Source: Bacteroidales bacterium UBA2939 (GTDB taxonomy: Bacteria > Bacteroidota > Bacteroidia > Bacteroidales > P3). Taken from it: 5,266 nt of DNA. Made by a program: the position numbers and the translations under genes. Location: positions 1-5,266 of the forward strand of contig DECD01000042.1 in the NCBI GenBank assembly GCA_002349055.1, given 5' to 3'. Position 1 is the stretch's first letter; each line of letters begins with the position of its first letter. Below, one piece after another: positions 1 through 5,202 of the stretch. Under the pieces are notes generated by a model. That model made no database searches. It was not told the DNA's origin and was given only the letters and a program-made list of their open reading frames with translations.

Positions 1-272
1 AATATTAACGCACCAGTAATATTCTCCAAATAAAGATTTTTCCCCAGATACCCTAAACACAATAACCTATCAACGCATTCTAATACAACAAAGTTTTCTT
101 CTTTACTGAAGTTCGTTATGGTGTTTCTATCAATCCTTATTTTTCCATATGATATATGTTCCTTTGCCAGGTCCACTCTAAGAATAGTTCCATCAGGATA
201 TGATTTTTCATAGATACTATTAGAACTTTTTGATAATTTAAAGCCGATTGTTTTTAAATCAGAGTCTTTCAT
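1..272 (-). CDS. N-terminal part of a putative N-6 DNA methyltransferase / restriction protein (runs off left edge)
   Basis: An open frame reads leftward from ATG at 272 through the window edge with no stop, giving 90 full codons. The protein begins MKDSDLKTIGFKLSK and contains TNFSKEENFVVLECVDRLL (about residues 54-72) followed by LGYLGKNLYLEN. From memory, this block resembles the N-terminus of large Bacteroidales/Firmicutes proteins that join an HSDR_N-like (PD-(D/E)xK) region to an N-6 adenine methyltransferase, usually called restriction endonuclease subunit M. The methyltransferase motifs would lie outside the window, so the catalytic identity is inferred. The stretch is strongly AT-rich (14 G/C of 60 at 181-240), unlike the genes to its right, which suggests separate acquisition. 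It lies 271 bp downstream of the MNT/HEPN pair on the same strand. The start is preceded by an A-rich stretch and no Shine-Dalgarno, normal for Bacteroidetes. Confidence 0.6.
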   Translation of the reverse strand, partial: MKDSDLKTIGFKLSKSSNSIYEKSYPDGTILRVDLAKEHISYGKIRIDRNTITNFSKEENFVVLECVDRLLCLGYLGKNLYLENITGALI

Positions 273-316
273 GTGACTTTTTTTAGGGTAAAAGAAATCC
301 GTGAATCCTTCTGTTC

Positions 317-426
317 ACAACCGAGGTTCTCGACTACCTATCATTACAAACAAGAAAGCTCACGGATACCCGCGAGCGTTTCCCTTTCCTGTGTAATGAT
401 AGCGAAATTGTCGAGATTTCGGTTGT
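317..426. repeat. Long imperfect inverted repeat (hairpin) in the spacer
   Basis: Three blocks pair in order: ACAACCGA (317-324) with TCGGTTGT (419-426), CTCGAC (329-334) with GTCGAG (410-415), and TATCATTACA (339-348) with TGTAATGATA (392-401). They are separated by small asymmetric bulges, and a weaker inner stem follows (CAAGAAAG 351-358 with CTTTCCTG 384-391). There is no T-run on either side, so it is not a simple intrinsic terminator. It lies between the HEPN stop and the methyltransferase start, both read leftward, so it would sit in the 5' leader of the latter or the 3' end of the former. A second pair, ATCCGTGA (297-304) with TCACGGAT (360-367), overlaps the inner part and would compete with it. 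Function unknown. Confidence 0.75.
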
Positions 427-543
427 ACAAAGAAAAGCAAAAACGCTTCTATATTATGTCTTTATTCTATTGTTCTATTTCTCTGTTTTCATTCTGTTTT
501 ATTCGTTGTTTATCCTTTCGTTTTCGAGGTGCAAAGATGCCAG

Positions 544-975
544 CTATGCCTTGTTTTCTGACAGCCATTCATCCACCTTCTCCTTGACGGCGGCAATGAA
601 CTCTTGTGCCTTTGGGTAGAGTTCGGTGACGGATTCAAGTGTGTTGTCAAACATATCGTCGTAATCGCCAGAAAGCCGCTGTTTGAAAAGTATGGAGTAT
701 ATGCCGCTCAAATGCATAGGCAGGATGCCGGTCTTGATGAAATGAAGGCTGAACATCTGTTTTGCCCCGTCGTGTGACTTCGTGTTAAGCTTATTGGCTA
801 TCAGCAAGGCACATACTGCATAATAGCAGGCGTAATACATACGGTTAGCTGCAGTATTGTAATATTTTAGGGCGACGAGGTTCTCTATCTCGTCGAGTGT
901 TTTCTGGGCGTTTTCGATGCGGTAACTGACAATGTCATAACGCTCTTGTGGAGTGAGTTCAAGGCGTGTTTTCAT
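544..975 (-). CDS. HEPN domain protein, probable toxin partner of the MNT protein
   Basis: This 143-aa all-helical protein resembles the HEPN/UPF0332 family (PF05168). The marks are ANRMYYACYYAVCALLIA (about residues 43-60), SHDGAKQMF (67-75), a FIKTGIL segment (79-85) and RLSGDYDD (100-107), which match the R.YYA.fYA, H.G and R..gDY signatures of that family. HEPN proteins coded beside a minimal nucleotidyltransferase are typically RNases acting as toxins, with the nucleotidyltransferase as antitoxin. I do not see a clear RX4-6H RNase motif, so RNase activity is uncertain. The start codon overlaps the stop of the upstream MNT gene in an ATGA (975-972), implying translational coupling. The gene ends at TAG, 271 bp before the methyltransferase start on the same strand. 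Length is normal for the family. Confidence 0.85.
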   Translation of the reverse strand: MKTRLELTPQERYDIVSYRIENAQKTLDEIENLVALKYYNTAANRMYYACYYAVCALLIANKLNTKSHDGAKQMFSLHFIKTGILPMHLSGIYSILFKQRLSGDYDDMFDNTLESVTELYPKAQEFIAAVKEKVDEWLSENKA

Positions 976-1280
976 ATTCTAATTCCGTCGTTGATTACGT
1001 TCAATCGAAAGGGCGTCATACGTGACTCCCACTGTGATTTTGAGTAAATCATAGGGTTAATGGCAACTCCGCAATCCCATTCGATGGGTGTGGTGATGTT
1101 GTAAATTTGGCTTTCGTCCTCGAAAGTGACCTTCGGCTTGTTGAAGAGCACCAGCAGGTCGATGTCGGAGTCGGGACGTGCATCGCCACGGGCCTCGCTG
1201 CCGTAGAGCCACACCTCGATGTCAAGGGGCAGGGCTTCGAGACCTTTCTTGATGGCTTCTGTTATGTTCGGACGTTTCAT
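972..1280 (-). CDS. MNT-type minimal nucleotidyltransferase, probable antitoxin
   Basis: This 102-aa protein carries the nucleotidyltransferase signature GSEARGDARPDSDIDLLV (residues 27-44). GS (27-28) starts the loop, and D39 and D41 form the metal-binding DxD. D69 in the EWDCGVAI strand is a plausible third carboxylate. Proteins of this size paired with HEPN partners are known antitoxins, some of which transfer AMP to the HEPN toxin (MntA/HepT type); the same chemistry here is inference. I chose ATG at 1280 because it gives the family-typical start MKRPNITEAIKKGLEAL. A longer frame begins at 1394, but its extra 38 codons run through the promoter and encode nothing recognisable. It is the first gene of a two-gene unit, overlapping the HEPN gene by 4 bp. 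Confidence 0.87.
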   Translation of the reverse strand: MKRPNITEAIKKGLEALPLDIEVWLYGSEARGDARPDSDIDLLVLFNKPKVTFEDESQIYNITTPIEWDCGVAINPMIYSKSQWESRMTPFRLNVINDGIRI

Positions 1281-1284
1281 CGAA

Positions 1285-1303
1285 TGCAAATTTTCAATTT
1301 GCA
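1285..1303. promoter_or_regulatory. Palindrome over the -7 box/transcription start of the MNT-HEPN operon; candidate operator
   Basis: TGCAAATT (1285-1292) and AATTTGCA (1296-1303) form perfect 8-bp arms around TTC. The right arm overlaps the first two bases of the -7 element (1302-1309), and the whole palindrome lies on the expected transcription start and short leader, ending 4 bp before the MNT start codon. A protein bound here would block transcription, as in autoregulated toxin-antitoxin operons; alternatively the RNA hairpin could affect translation. Which protein, if any, binds is unknown. Confidence 0.45.
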
Positions 1304-1332
1304 AAATTACAAAGAATTCCTGAAATGACAAA
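1302..1332 (-). promoter_or_regulatory. Bacteroidetes-type promoter for the MNT-HEPN operon
   Basis: On the minus strand, TTTG (1332-1329) is followed after exactly 19 bp by TAATTTTG (1309-1302). This fits the Bacteroidetes sigma-ABfr consensus TTTG-N19..21-TAnnTTTG. The expected start of transcription falls roughly at 1293-1297, leaving a leader of about 15 nt before the MNT ATG at 1280. Confidence 0.75.
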
Positions 1333-1461
1333 AAATATTTCGCACGGGCATCTATTAAGTGGCGTTTTTTAACAAGGTATCTTCCGTGCTGCAAGAGGGA
1401 TGGAATAGCAAACTATTGATGTTGTTTATAACTATTACTTCCCTGTTTGCGAGAATATTTG

Positions 1462-1469
1462 TACTTTTG
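1462..1469 (+). promoter_or_regulatory. Probable -7 box for the HIRAN-like gene
   Basis: TACTTTTG matches TAnnTTTG exactly and sits in the same GTACTTTTGCA context as the promoter at 3129. No good TTTG is present 19-21 bp upstream (the nearest, 1446-1449, is only 12 bp away), so the -33 element is weak. The box ends 6 bp before the chosen ATG at 1476, so the transcript would be leaderless or nearly so, unless translation starts further downstream. Confidence 0.45.
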
Positions 1470-1475
1470 CAAAAT

Positions 1476-2960
1476 ATGAAAATCGAGGACGTTTATAAGA
1501 AAGAGATTAATGACCTGATAAGTAGACGGGGTAGTACCAAATTCCACATCACAGGAATCCGCCATTGCGACTTTAAGGACAAGGCGGATGATTTCATCCG
1601 TGATGCTGCTCAAAAAATGCAGAATGTGATACTTATGCCCGAAGAGGCCAACCAGTACGACCATGCATCGGTGGTATGTCGTTCGGGGAACAGAAAGATT
1701 GGCTATGTATCAGTATACGATTTGGAAAAGTATCAAATCCTTGCAGGGAAAGAAGATTCTGACCATTTGACGGGCCACTTCTTCTTCGGTAATACGGGCG
1801 ACCATCTGTTGGATTTGTCTGTCGCCGGAATAGTCACGTTGGATGACATACGCGATTATCGCAAAGAGGTTGACAGACAGAAGAAAGAACAATACAGCTC
1901 GTGGAAGCATGATGCAATCAAGCGTTTTCTGGTGCATGGTCGCCATCAGGAAGATGCAAAAGCCTGCATCATCCAAATGAAGGAGTTCGTTATAAGTCTT
2001 TTTGGTGGCTATGGCTCCACAACTCAGGAAGAGTTGTCGCCCAAACTGGAACAATACAAAGAAAGCAGCCAATACGACATCTCCTTGGAAGGTCAGCGCG
2101 ACCGATGGGATATTCTTCGCTATTTGGATTATCTGTACGACCGCTGGCACCAGCCGGGCGCTATTGTGGACGAAGATTTCGAAGATATACTTACCGACGT
2201 CAGCTCTCAGATAGGGGGAGAATTGGGACGCAACGTCTCTTACACGGCCTATATTGAACGCCTTACAGAATTGGTCACAAAGGAGCTTCCGTCATCAGAG
2301 ACAGCTCAGTATTATCTGAGGACCCTACCTTCCGAGGCTTTCGAAGATATCCGTCAACAAGTGGAGAATTTCCCACACCACCTTTACCACTTGTTCCATA
2401 CCAACCCCCAGGAGTTTGTGAGAACACTTTACTATGCTCGCATCCCTCGCAAGTATCTCGACCCATTCCTCTCCGGCATCGCCCTTGTGGTGGCGTATGA
2501 CAAGAATAAGGGAGCGACGGAGAGAACCGATATCACCCGTGGCTCTACAAAAGCAGGTGAAGAGGAACTGAATTATGAGGCACCGAAAATAAATCTGCAG
2601 CATCTTCTGCGGCAGCCGTGGTTCTCAGATGCTCGAAGCGACGAGAAATACACCGCCGAGTGGACGGATGCCTTTGTGGAAGCACTGATGGGGTCGGAAT
2701 TTGGCGAGGGAATTGCGCACGATTGGGCGGTGAAAGGGGCACGAGAAAAGAAGGCCCAGGTGAGGGGCTATGTGGTGGGATTGCTGAAAGACGCAGGCGT
2801 TGTGAAGGGCAGCTACGGCAGCATCGCCCGGAAGGTGGGCATCATCGTGAACGAGGAGAACAAGAAAGACCCATACAAGACTTTCGCCGACTATATGGCC
2901 CGGGGCAAGAAGCAGCCCTACACTGAGTGGGTGAAAGAATATGTGGAAGGGAAAGATTAA
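1476..2960 (+). CDS. Uncharacterised 494-aa protein with a HIRAN-like N-terminal domain
   Basis: Residues about 22-90 resemble a HIRAN domain: FHITGIRHCDF, then ILMPEEANQYDHASVVC and NRKIGYVSVYDL match the pattern L.reP.N.yD..Ai.V....kiGYvp. HIRAN domains (for example in HLTF/Rad5) bind DNA ends or damaged DNA, usually fused to helicases or nucleases; no helicase or nuclease motif is visible here. The middle (about 125-365) is helical, charged and unrecognised. The last 130 residues, with ALMGSEFGEGIAHDWAV, GYVVGLLKDAGVVKGSYGSIARKVG and a MARGKKQPYTEWVKEYV ending, look like a C-terminal unit I recall from other Bacteroidales hypothetical proteins. I chose ATG at 1476. A GTG at 1359 would add 39 residues, but these translate the promoter region, so the added hydrophobic stretch is probably an artefact. 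It is divergent from the MNT operon and followed by a terminator. Function unknown. Confidence 0.8.
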   Translation: MKIEDVYKKEINDLISRRGSTKFHITGIRHCDFKDKADDFIRDAAQKMQNVILMPEEANQYDHASVVCRSGNRKIGYVSVYDLEKYQILAGKEDSDHLTGHFFFGNTGDHLLDLSVAGIVTLDDIRDYRKEVDRQKKEQYSSWKHDAIKRFLVHGRHQEDAKACIIQMKEFVISLFGGYGSTTQEELSPKLEQYKESSQYDISLEGQRDRWDILRYLDYLYDRWHQPGAIVDEDFEDILTDVSSQIGGELGRNVSYTAYIERLTELVTKELPSSETAQYYLRTLPSEAFEDIRQQVENFPHHLYHLFHTNPQEFVRTLYYARIPRKYLDPFLSGIALVVAYDKNKGATERTDITRGSTKAGEEELNYEAPKINLQHLLRQPWFSDARSDEKYTAEWTDAFVEALMGSEFGEGIAHDWAVKGAREKKAQVRGYVVGLLKDAGVVKGSYGSIARKVGIIVNEENKKDPYKTFADYMARGKKQPYTEWVKEYVEGKD

Positions 2961-2976
2961 CTGTCTATTGGCATTT

Positions 2977-3125
2977 TGCGATTGAGACATGCGACTGGGG
3001 GCTCCGGCTTTCAGTCGCAATTTTTTTTTGCAATTTTTTTTGTACATGGCCACAGGGGGTTACGGCGGTTTTGTCTGCGACTGAAAAAAATGCGGTTTTC
3101 CGATTGTTTCGGTCGCATAATCGCA
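2977..3125. repeat. Array of six TGCGAYTG-type 8-bp motifs in both orientations
   Basis: Forward copies are TGCGATTG (2977-2984), TGCGACTG (2990-2997) and TGCGACTG (3076-3083). Reverse copies are CAGTCGCA (3012-3019), CGGTCGCA (3110-3117, one mismatch) and TAATCGCA (3118-3125, one mismatch). The last two are head to tail and fill the gap between the -33 and -7 boxes of the promoter at 3104-3136. TTTCAGTCGCA (3009-3019) and TGCGACTGAAA (3076-3086) also form a perfect 11-bp inverted pair. The layout suggests binding sites for a repressor or replication protein; no candidate binder is proven. Confidence 0.6.
2990..3029 (+). terminator. Intrinsic terminator after the HIRAN-like gene
   Basis: TGCGACTG (2990-2997) pairs with CAGTCGCA (3012-3019) around a 14-nt G/C-rich loop, followed after one A by nine T residues (3021-3029). 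It begins 29 nt past the stop of the 494-aa gene. The same right arm can pair instead with TGCGACTG at 3076-3083, so its folding may be conditional on downstream sequence. Confidence 0.65.
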
Positions 3126-3136
3126 TAGTACTTTTG
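3104..3136 (+). promoter_or_regulatory. Promoter for the 138-aa gene (replication module)
   Basis: A -7 box TACTTTTG (3129-3136) matches TAnnTTTG exactly. A -33-like TTGTTT (3104-3109) lies at slightly long spacing (22 bp from TTG). Two TCGCA motifs (TCGCATAATCGCATAG, 3113-3128) occupy the spacer between the boxes, a classic repressor position. The leader to the ATG at 3261 would be about 115 nt. Confidence 0.6.
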
Positions 3137-3260
3137 CATCGTGTTTCGGACGGAACAAGAGTAAAATTGATTTATTAACCCGAGTGATGTGGGTGAAGAG
3201 AGTCTTGCAAGTGAAATAGGTACCAATCTCAACACTCCTTCCTCACAACACTTTTTAATT

Positions 3261-3677
3261 ATGGAGATTAACATTCAAATCGACCCAGAAAGAACAATCA
3301 ACGTCGACGGCATGATGGCCTTCGACAGAACAGACAGCGGACTCAACGTCCTCGAATTCATGGCTACCGAACTGGTTGAGGTGCCTGCCTCTATCAGCAC
3401 CTGCAAAGTGCAAGTGATGCGCGACGGCAACGTCTACATCACCGAGAAAGCCAAGCGCATCCACAACACGCCGCTGTTCCGCGAGGACAACTGCTCGCTG
3501 ACTCTCGGCCGCGACGGCAAGCACCACTTCATCTTCACCCTGCCCGAGGAGCTGGTGGACGAACTGCCCGAACGCCTGATGCTGCAGGCGCTGGCCATCG
3601 CTCAAAAGGTGGAGCGGAAAATCATTAAGAGACAAGGTCGCAAGGGCCTCGTAGGGAGAATCCCGACGACGAAGTAA
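3261..3677 (+). CDS. Uncharacterised 138-aa protein, first gene of the replication-like module
   Basis: I do not recognise a family. The protein starts MEINIQIDPERTINVDGMMAFDR. It is mixed alpha/beta by appearance, with a beta-like middle (CKVQVMRDGNVYITEKAKRI, about residues 49-68; HHFIFTLPEELVDELP, about 91-106), a helix LMLQALAIAQKVERKII (about 109-125) and a basic tail KRQGRKGLVGRIPTTK. The tail could contact nucleic acid, but that is inference. There is no signal peptide or membrane segment. ATG at 3261 is preferred over a GTG at 3189, because the intervening stretch looks like an untranslated leader. G/C is high and codon use is strongly biased to C/G third positions, like the ATPase downstream, so it is a real gene. 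Its position just before the origin-like spacer suggests a replication or control role. Confidence 0.75.
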   Translation: MEINIQIDPERTINVDGMMAFDRTDSGLNVLEFMATELVEVPASISTCKVQVMRDGNVYITEKAKRIHNTPLFREDNCSLTLGRDGKHHFIFTLPEELVDELPERLMLQALAIAQKVERKIIKRQGRKGLVGRIPTTK

Positions 3678-3693
3678 ACCATCCAATCCACGA

Positions 3694-3863
3694 CCCGGGT
3701 GTTTCAGTTGTTTCAGTTTCAGTTCGATTTCAATGGGTCAGTTGTTTTTCAAAATCCCTTTCTAAGAGTATATAACTAATTAATAATAAGTATATTATAT
3801 ATAAGGAAGGTGAAATACCCACCCTCAAAAAAACAACTGAAACAACTGAAACTGAAACGCCCG
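3694..3863. other. Candidate replication origin (repeats flanking an AT-rich core)
   Basis: The spacer 3678-3900 holds no gene. Its repeats face each other around an unusually AT-rich tract, 3769-3804, where only 2 of 36 bases are G or C. Short repeats that bind an initiator next to an easily melted tract, adjacent to ATPase and primase genes, is the layout of many plasmid and phage origins. Alternatives are an operator controlling the ATPase-primase pair, or a large RNA hairpin in a leader that attenuates their expression. No clear -33/-7 promoter pair is seen before 3901, so the downstream genes may be read through from the 138-aa gene. Confidence 0.45.
3701..3858. repeat. Inverted clusters of TTTCAGTT repeats (iteron-like)
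   Basis: The left cluster has TCAGTT at 3704-3709, 3713-3718, 3719-3724 and 3738-3743. The right cluster has the complement AACTGA at 3835-3840, 3844-3849 and 3850-3855. GTTTCAGTTGTTTCAGTT (3701-3718) has a perfect 18-bp inverted match at 3835-3852, and a second register pairs 3710-3724 with 3844-3858 over 15 bp. The flanks also agree: CGGGTG on the left, and CGCCCG (3858-3863) on the right, mirrored with one mismatch. The clusters flank a very AT-rich core and lie in the spacer before the ATPase gene. Confidence 0.9.
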
Positions 3864-3900
3864 AGTCTCTCAAAATTCACCTAAAAAGCAGATTATCAAT

Positions 3901-5202
3901 ATGTACGACATTACAACAAAGACGGCACCAAAGATGCCTAGCCTTGGAAAAGGCACCGAACTCATCCAAATTTTGGCCTCGCAGATATCCGCAGACATGC
4001 GCGAATCCATCATTCGCATCATCCCCTCTGTCCTGTCTTCCTATGTCAGCGGCGTGGAATTTCAATACCCCGACAACACTTGGAAGGAACCCTGCGGACA
4101 AATAGCACACCTGATTGCCGATTCCGGCATGGGAAAGGGTCAGTTGACCTCCTGTATCGAAGCCATCATGCGCAAGTCGCGCCGTCACGACGAGGAGGAA
4201 CTACAGAAACTCGTCGAGTGGCAGAAGTCCGTCAAGAGCAAGGGAGCCAACAAGGAAAAACCCGCCCGTCCCGACGTGGCCTTCTGGTTCCCTCCCTCGG
4301 ATGTCACCTCTGCGGCCTTCCTCCAGAACGCTATGGCTTGCGAGAGCCTGGGTGGCCACGTTCAATATCTTAACATGCCCGAAGTCGAAATGGCCGACCG
4401 CATGTGCGGCGGACACAAGCGGGTAAGTGTCATGTTCAGAAATATTTTCGACCGCACTCACGATGGCGCATTAAGGGCTACCGCCGATGGCATCACCGGC
4501 AACCCCACGCTGAGAGCAAACCTCACCCTCTCGTCCACTCCCTACTCGGCTCGCCTGTTCTACAAGAACGACCTCCACGTGGGAACCTTTACCCGCGTCC
4601 AAGTCTCCTTCAAACCACGCGAGGGGCGTAGCGGCAAGATTCCTCGTCAGGGCAAATATGATGAGAATATCCTCCGTGAAATCGACGGCTACATCGTCAA
4701 ACTCGAATCCTGCAAAGGCCGTTTAATTATCCCTCAGCTCAACAAGTTGGCCGACAAGCTGGCCGAAGACATCACCACTGTGGCCGACCTGGCCGACGAC
4801 GATGTGGTGTGGGATATGGGCAAGCGCGCCGTCATCTCGGCTTGGAAGAACGGCTGCATACTCTACATCCTCAACAACCAGTGTTGGACGGCGGCCATGG
4901 GACACCTCGTGGAGTGGATGGCCTATCACGACCTATGGAGCAAGATGCAGGTATTCGGCGACCTGCTGAAGGATGGCGACACCAGCACCACCGAGGCCGC
5001 CAAGAGTGGCCCGAAGAACATGCTCGACGACCTACGCGACAGCTTCAACGAGGCCGAGCTGGAGGCGCTGCGCGCAAGCGTGGACAAGCCCAAGGAAGGC
5101 ACCAAGCGTCAGCTGCGCGTGTGGACGAGCCGCGGTTTCATCGAGTACTCCGAGCAGACAGGACTTTACACCAAGACACAAAACTACTTAAATCGGAAAT
5201 GA
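3901..5202 (+). CDS. DUF3987-like P-loop ATPase, putative primase-associated helicase
   Basis: This 433-aa protein has a P-loop at residues 72-81 (IADSGMGKGQ, K79), where the usual S/T after GK is replaced by G. It has an acidic Walker B-like strand HVQYLNMPEVE (153-163), a polar segment ANLTLSSTP (206-214) resembling sensor 1, and GTFTRVQVSF (228-237) with a possible arginine finger R232. This order matches DUF3987-type ATPases found with primases in Bacteroidales elements. A charged insertion (about 92-125) follows the P-loop. The C-terminus (about 380-433, with TKRQLRVWTSRGFIEYSEQTGLYTK) looks like a winged helix that could bind DNA. The VirE-like N-terminal domain often fused to such ATPases is absent. 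The stop overlaps the next start in an ATGA, so it is probably made together with the primase. Helicase activity is inferred from family and context. Confidence 0.72.
   Translation: MYDITTKTAPKMPSLGKGTELIQILASQISADMRESIIRIIPSVLSSYVSGVEFQYPDNTWKEPCGQIAHLIADSGMGKGQLTSCIEAIMRKSRRHDEEELQKLVEWQKSVKSKGANKEKPARPDVAFWFPPSDVTSAAFLQNAMACESLGGHVQYLNMPEVEMADRMCGGHKRVSVMFRNIFDRTHDGALRATADGITGNPTLRANLTLSSTPYSARLFYKNDLHVGTFTRVQVSFKPREGRSGKIPRQGKYDENILREIDGYIVKLESCKGRLIIPQLNKLADKLAEDITTVADLADDDVVWDMGKRAVISAWKNGCILYILNNQCWTAAMGHLVEWMAYHDLWSKMQVFGDLLKDGDTSTTEAAKSGPKNMLDDLRDSFNEAELEALRASVDKPKEGTKRQLRVWTSRGFIEYSEQTGLYTKTQNYLNRK

Noticed and set aside
317..426. Integron attC site or retron msr-msd
   Set aside because: The AAC/GTT arms recall attC, but the flanking bases do not fit RYYYAAC/GTTRRRY and no integrase or cassette array is seen. 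No reverse transcriptase gene lies next to it for a retron.
273..587. Rightward 104-codon open frame
   Set aside because: It runs through the long hairpin and a T-rich tract and ends inside the HEPN gene on the other strand. The translation is low-complexity Phe/Ser/Arg with no family resemblance.
1281..1394. 38-codon upstream extension of the nucleotidyltransferase
   Set aside because: It translates the well-matched promoter and the palindrome; the family normally starts close to MKRPNITEAI.
1359..1475. GTG-started N-terminal extension with a hydrophobic stretch on the HIRAN-like protein
   Set aside because: It covers the probable -7 box at 1462, and the HIRAN-like domain begins soon after the ATG at 1476. 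The hydrophobic residues come from T-rich promoter DNA, so a membrane anchor is not supported.
2625..3053. Leftward 142-codon open frame overlapping the end of the HIRAN-like gene
   Set aside because: It starts in the terminator and T-run region and is antisense to a better-supported gene; no recognisable product.
3255..3686. Leftward 143-codon open frame opposite the 138-aa gene
   Set aside because: It is the antisense of a G/C-rich coding frame with strong third-position bias. The translation is rich in His, Val and Leu, typical of a shadow frame.
3701..3858. Insertion-sequence terminal inverted repeats
   Set aside because: The DNA between the arms is only about 116 bp of AT-rich sequence with no transposase, and no flanking target duplication is visible.
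3694..3863. CRISPR array
   Set aside because: The repeat units are only 6-9 bp, partly overlapping and in opposite orientations, with no uniform spacers.
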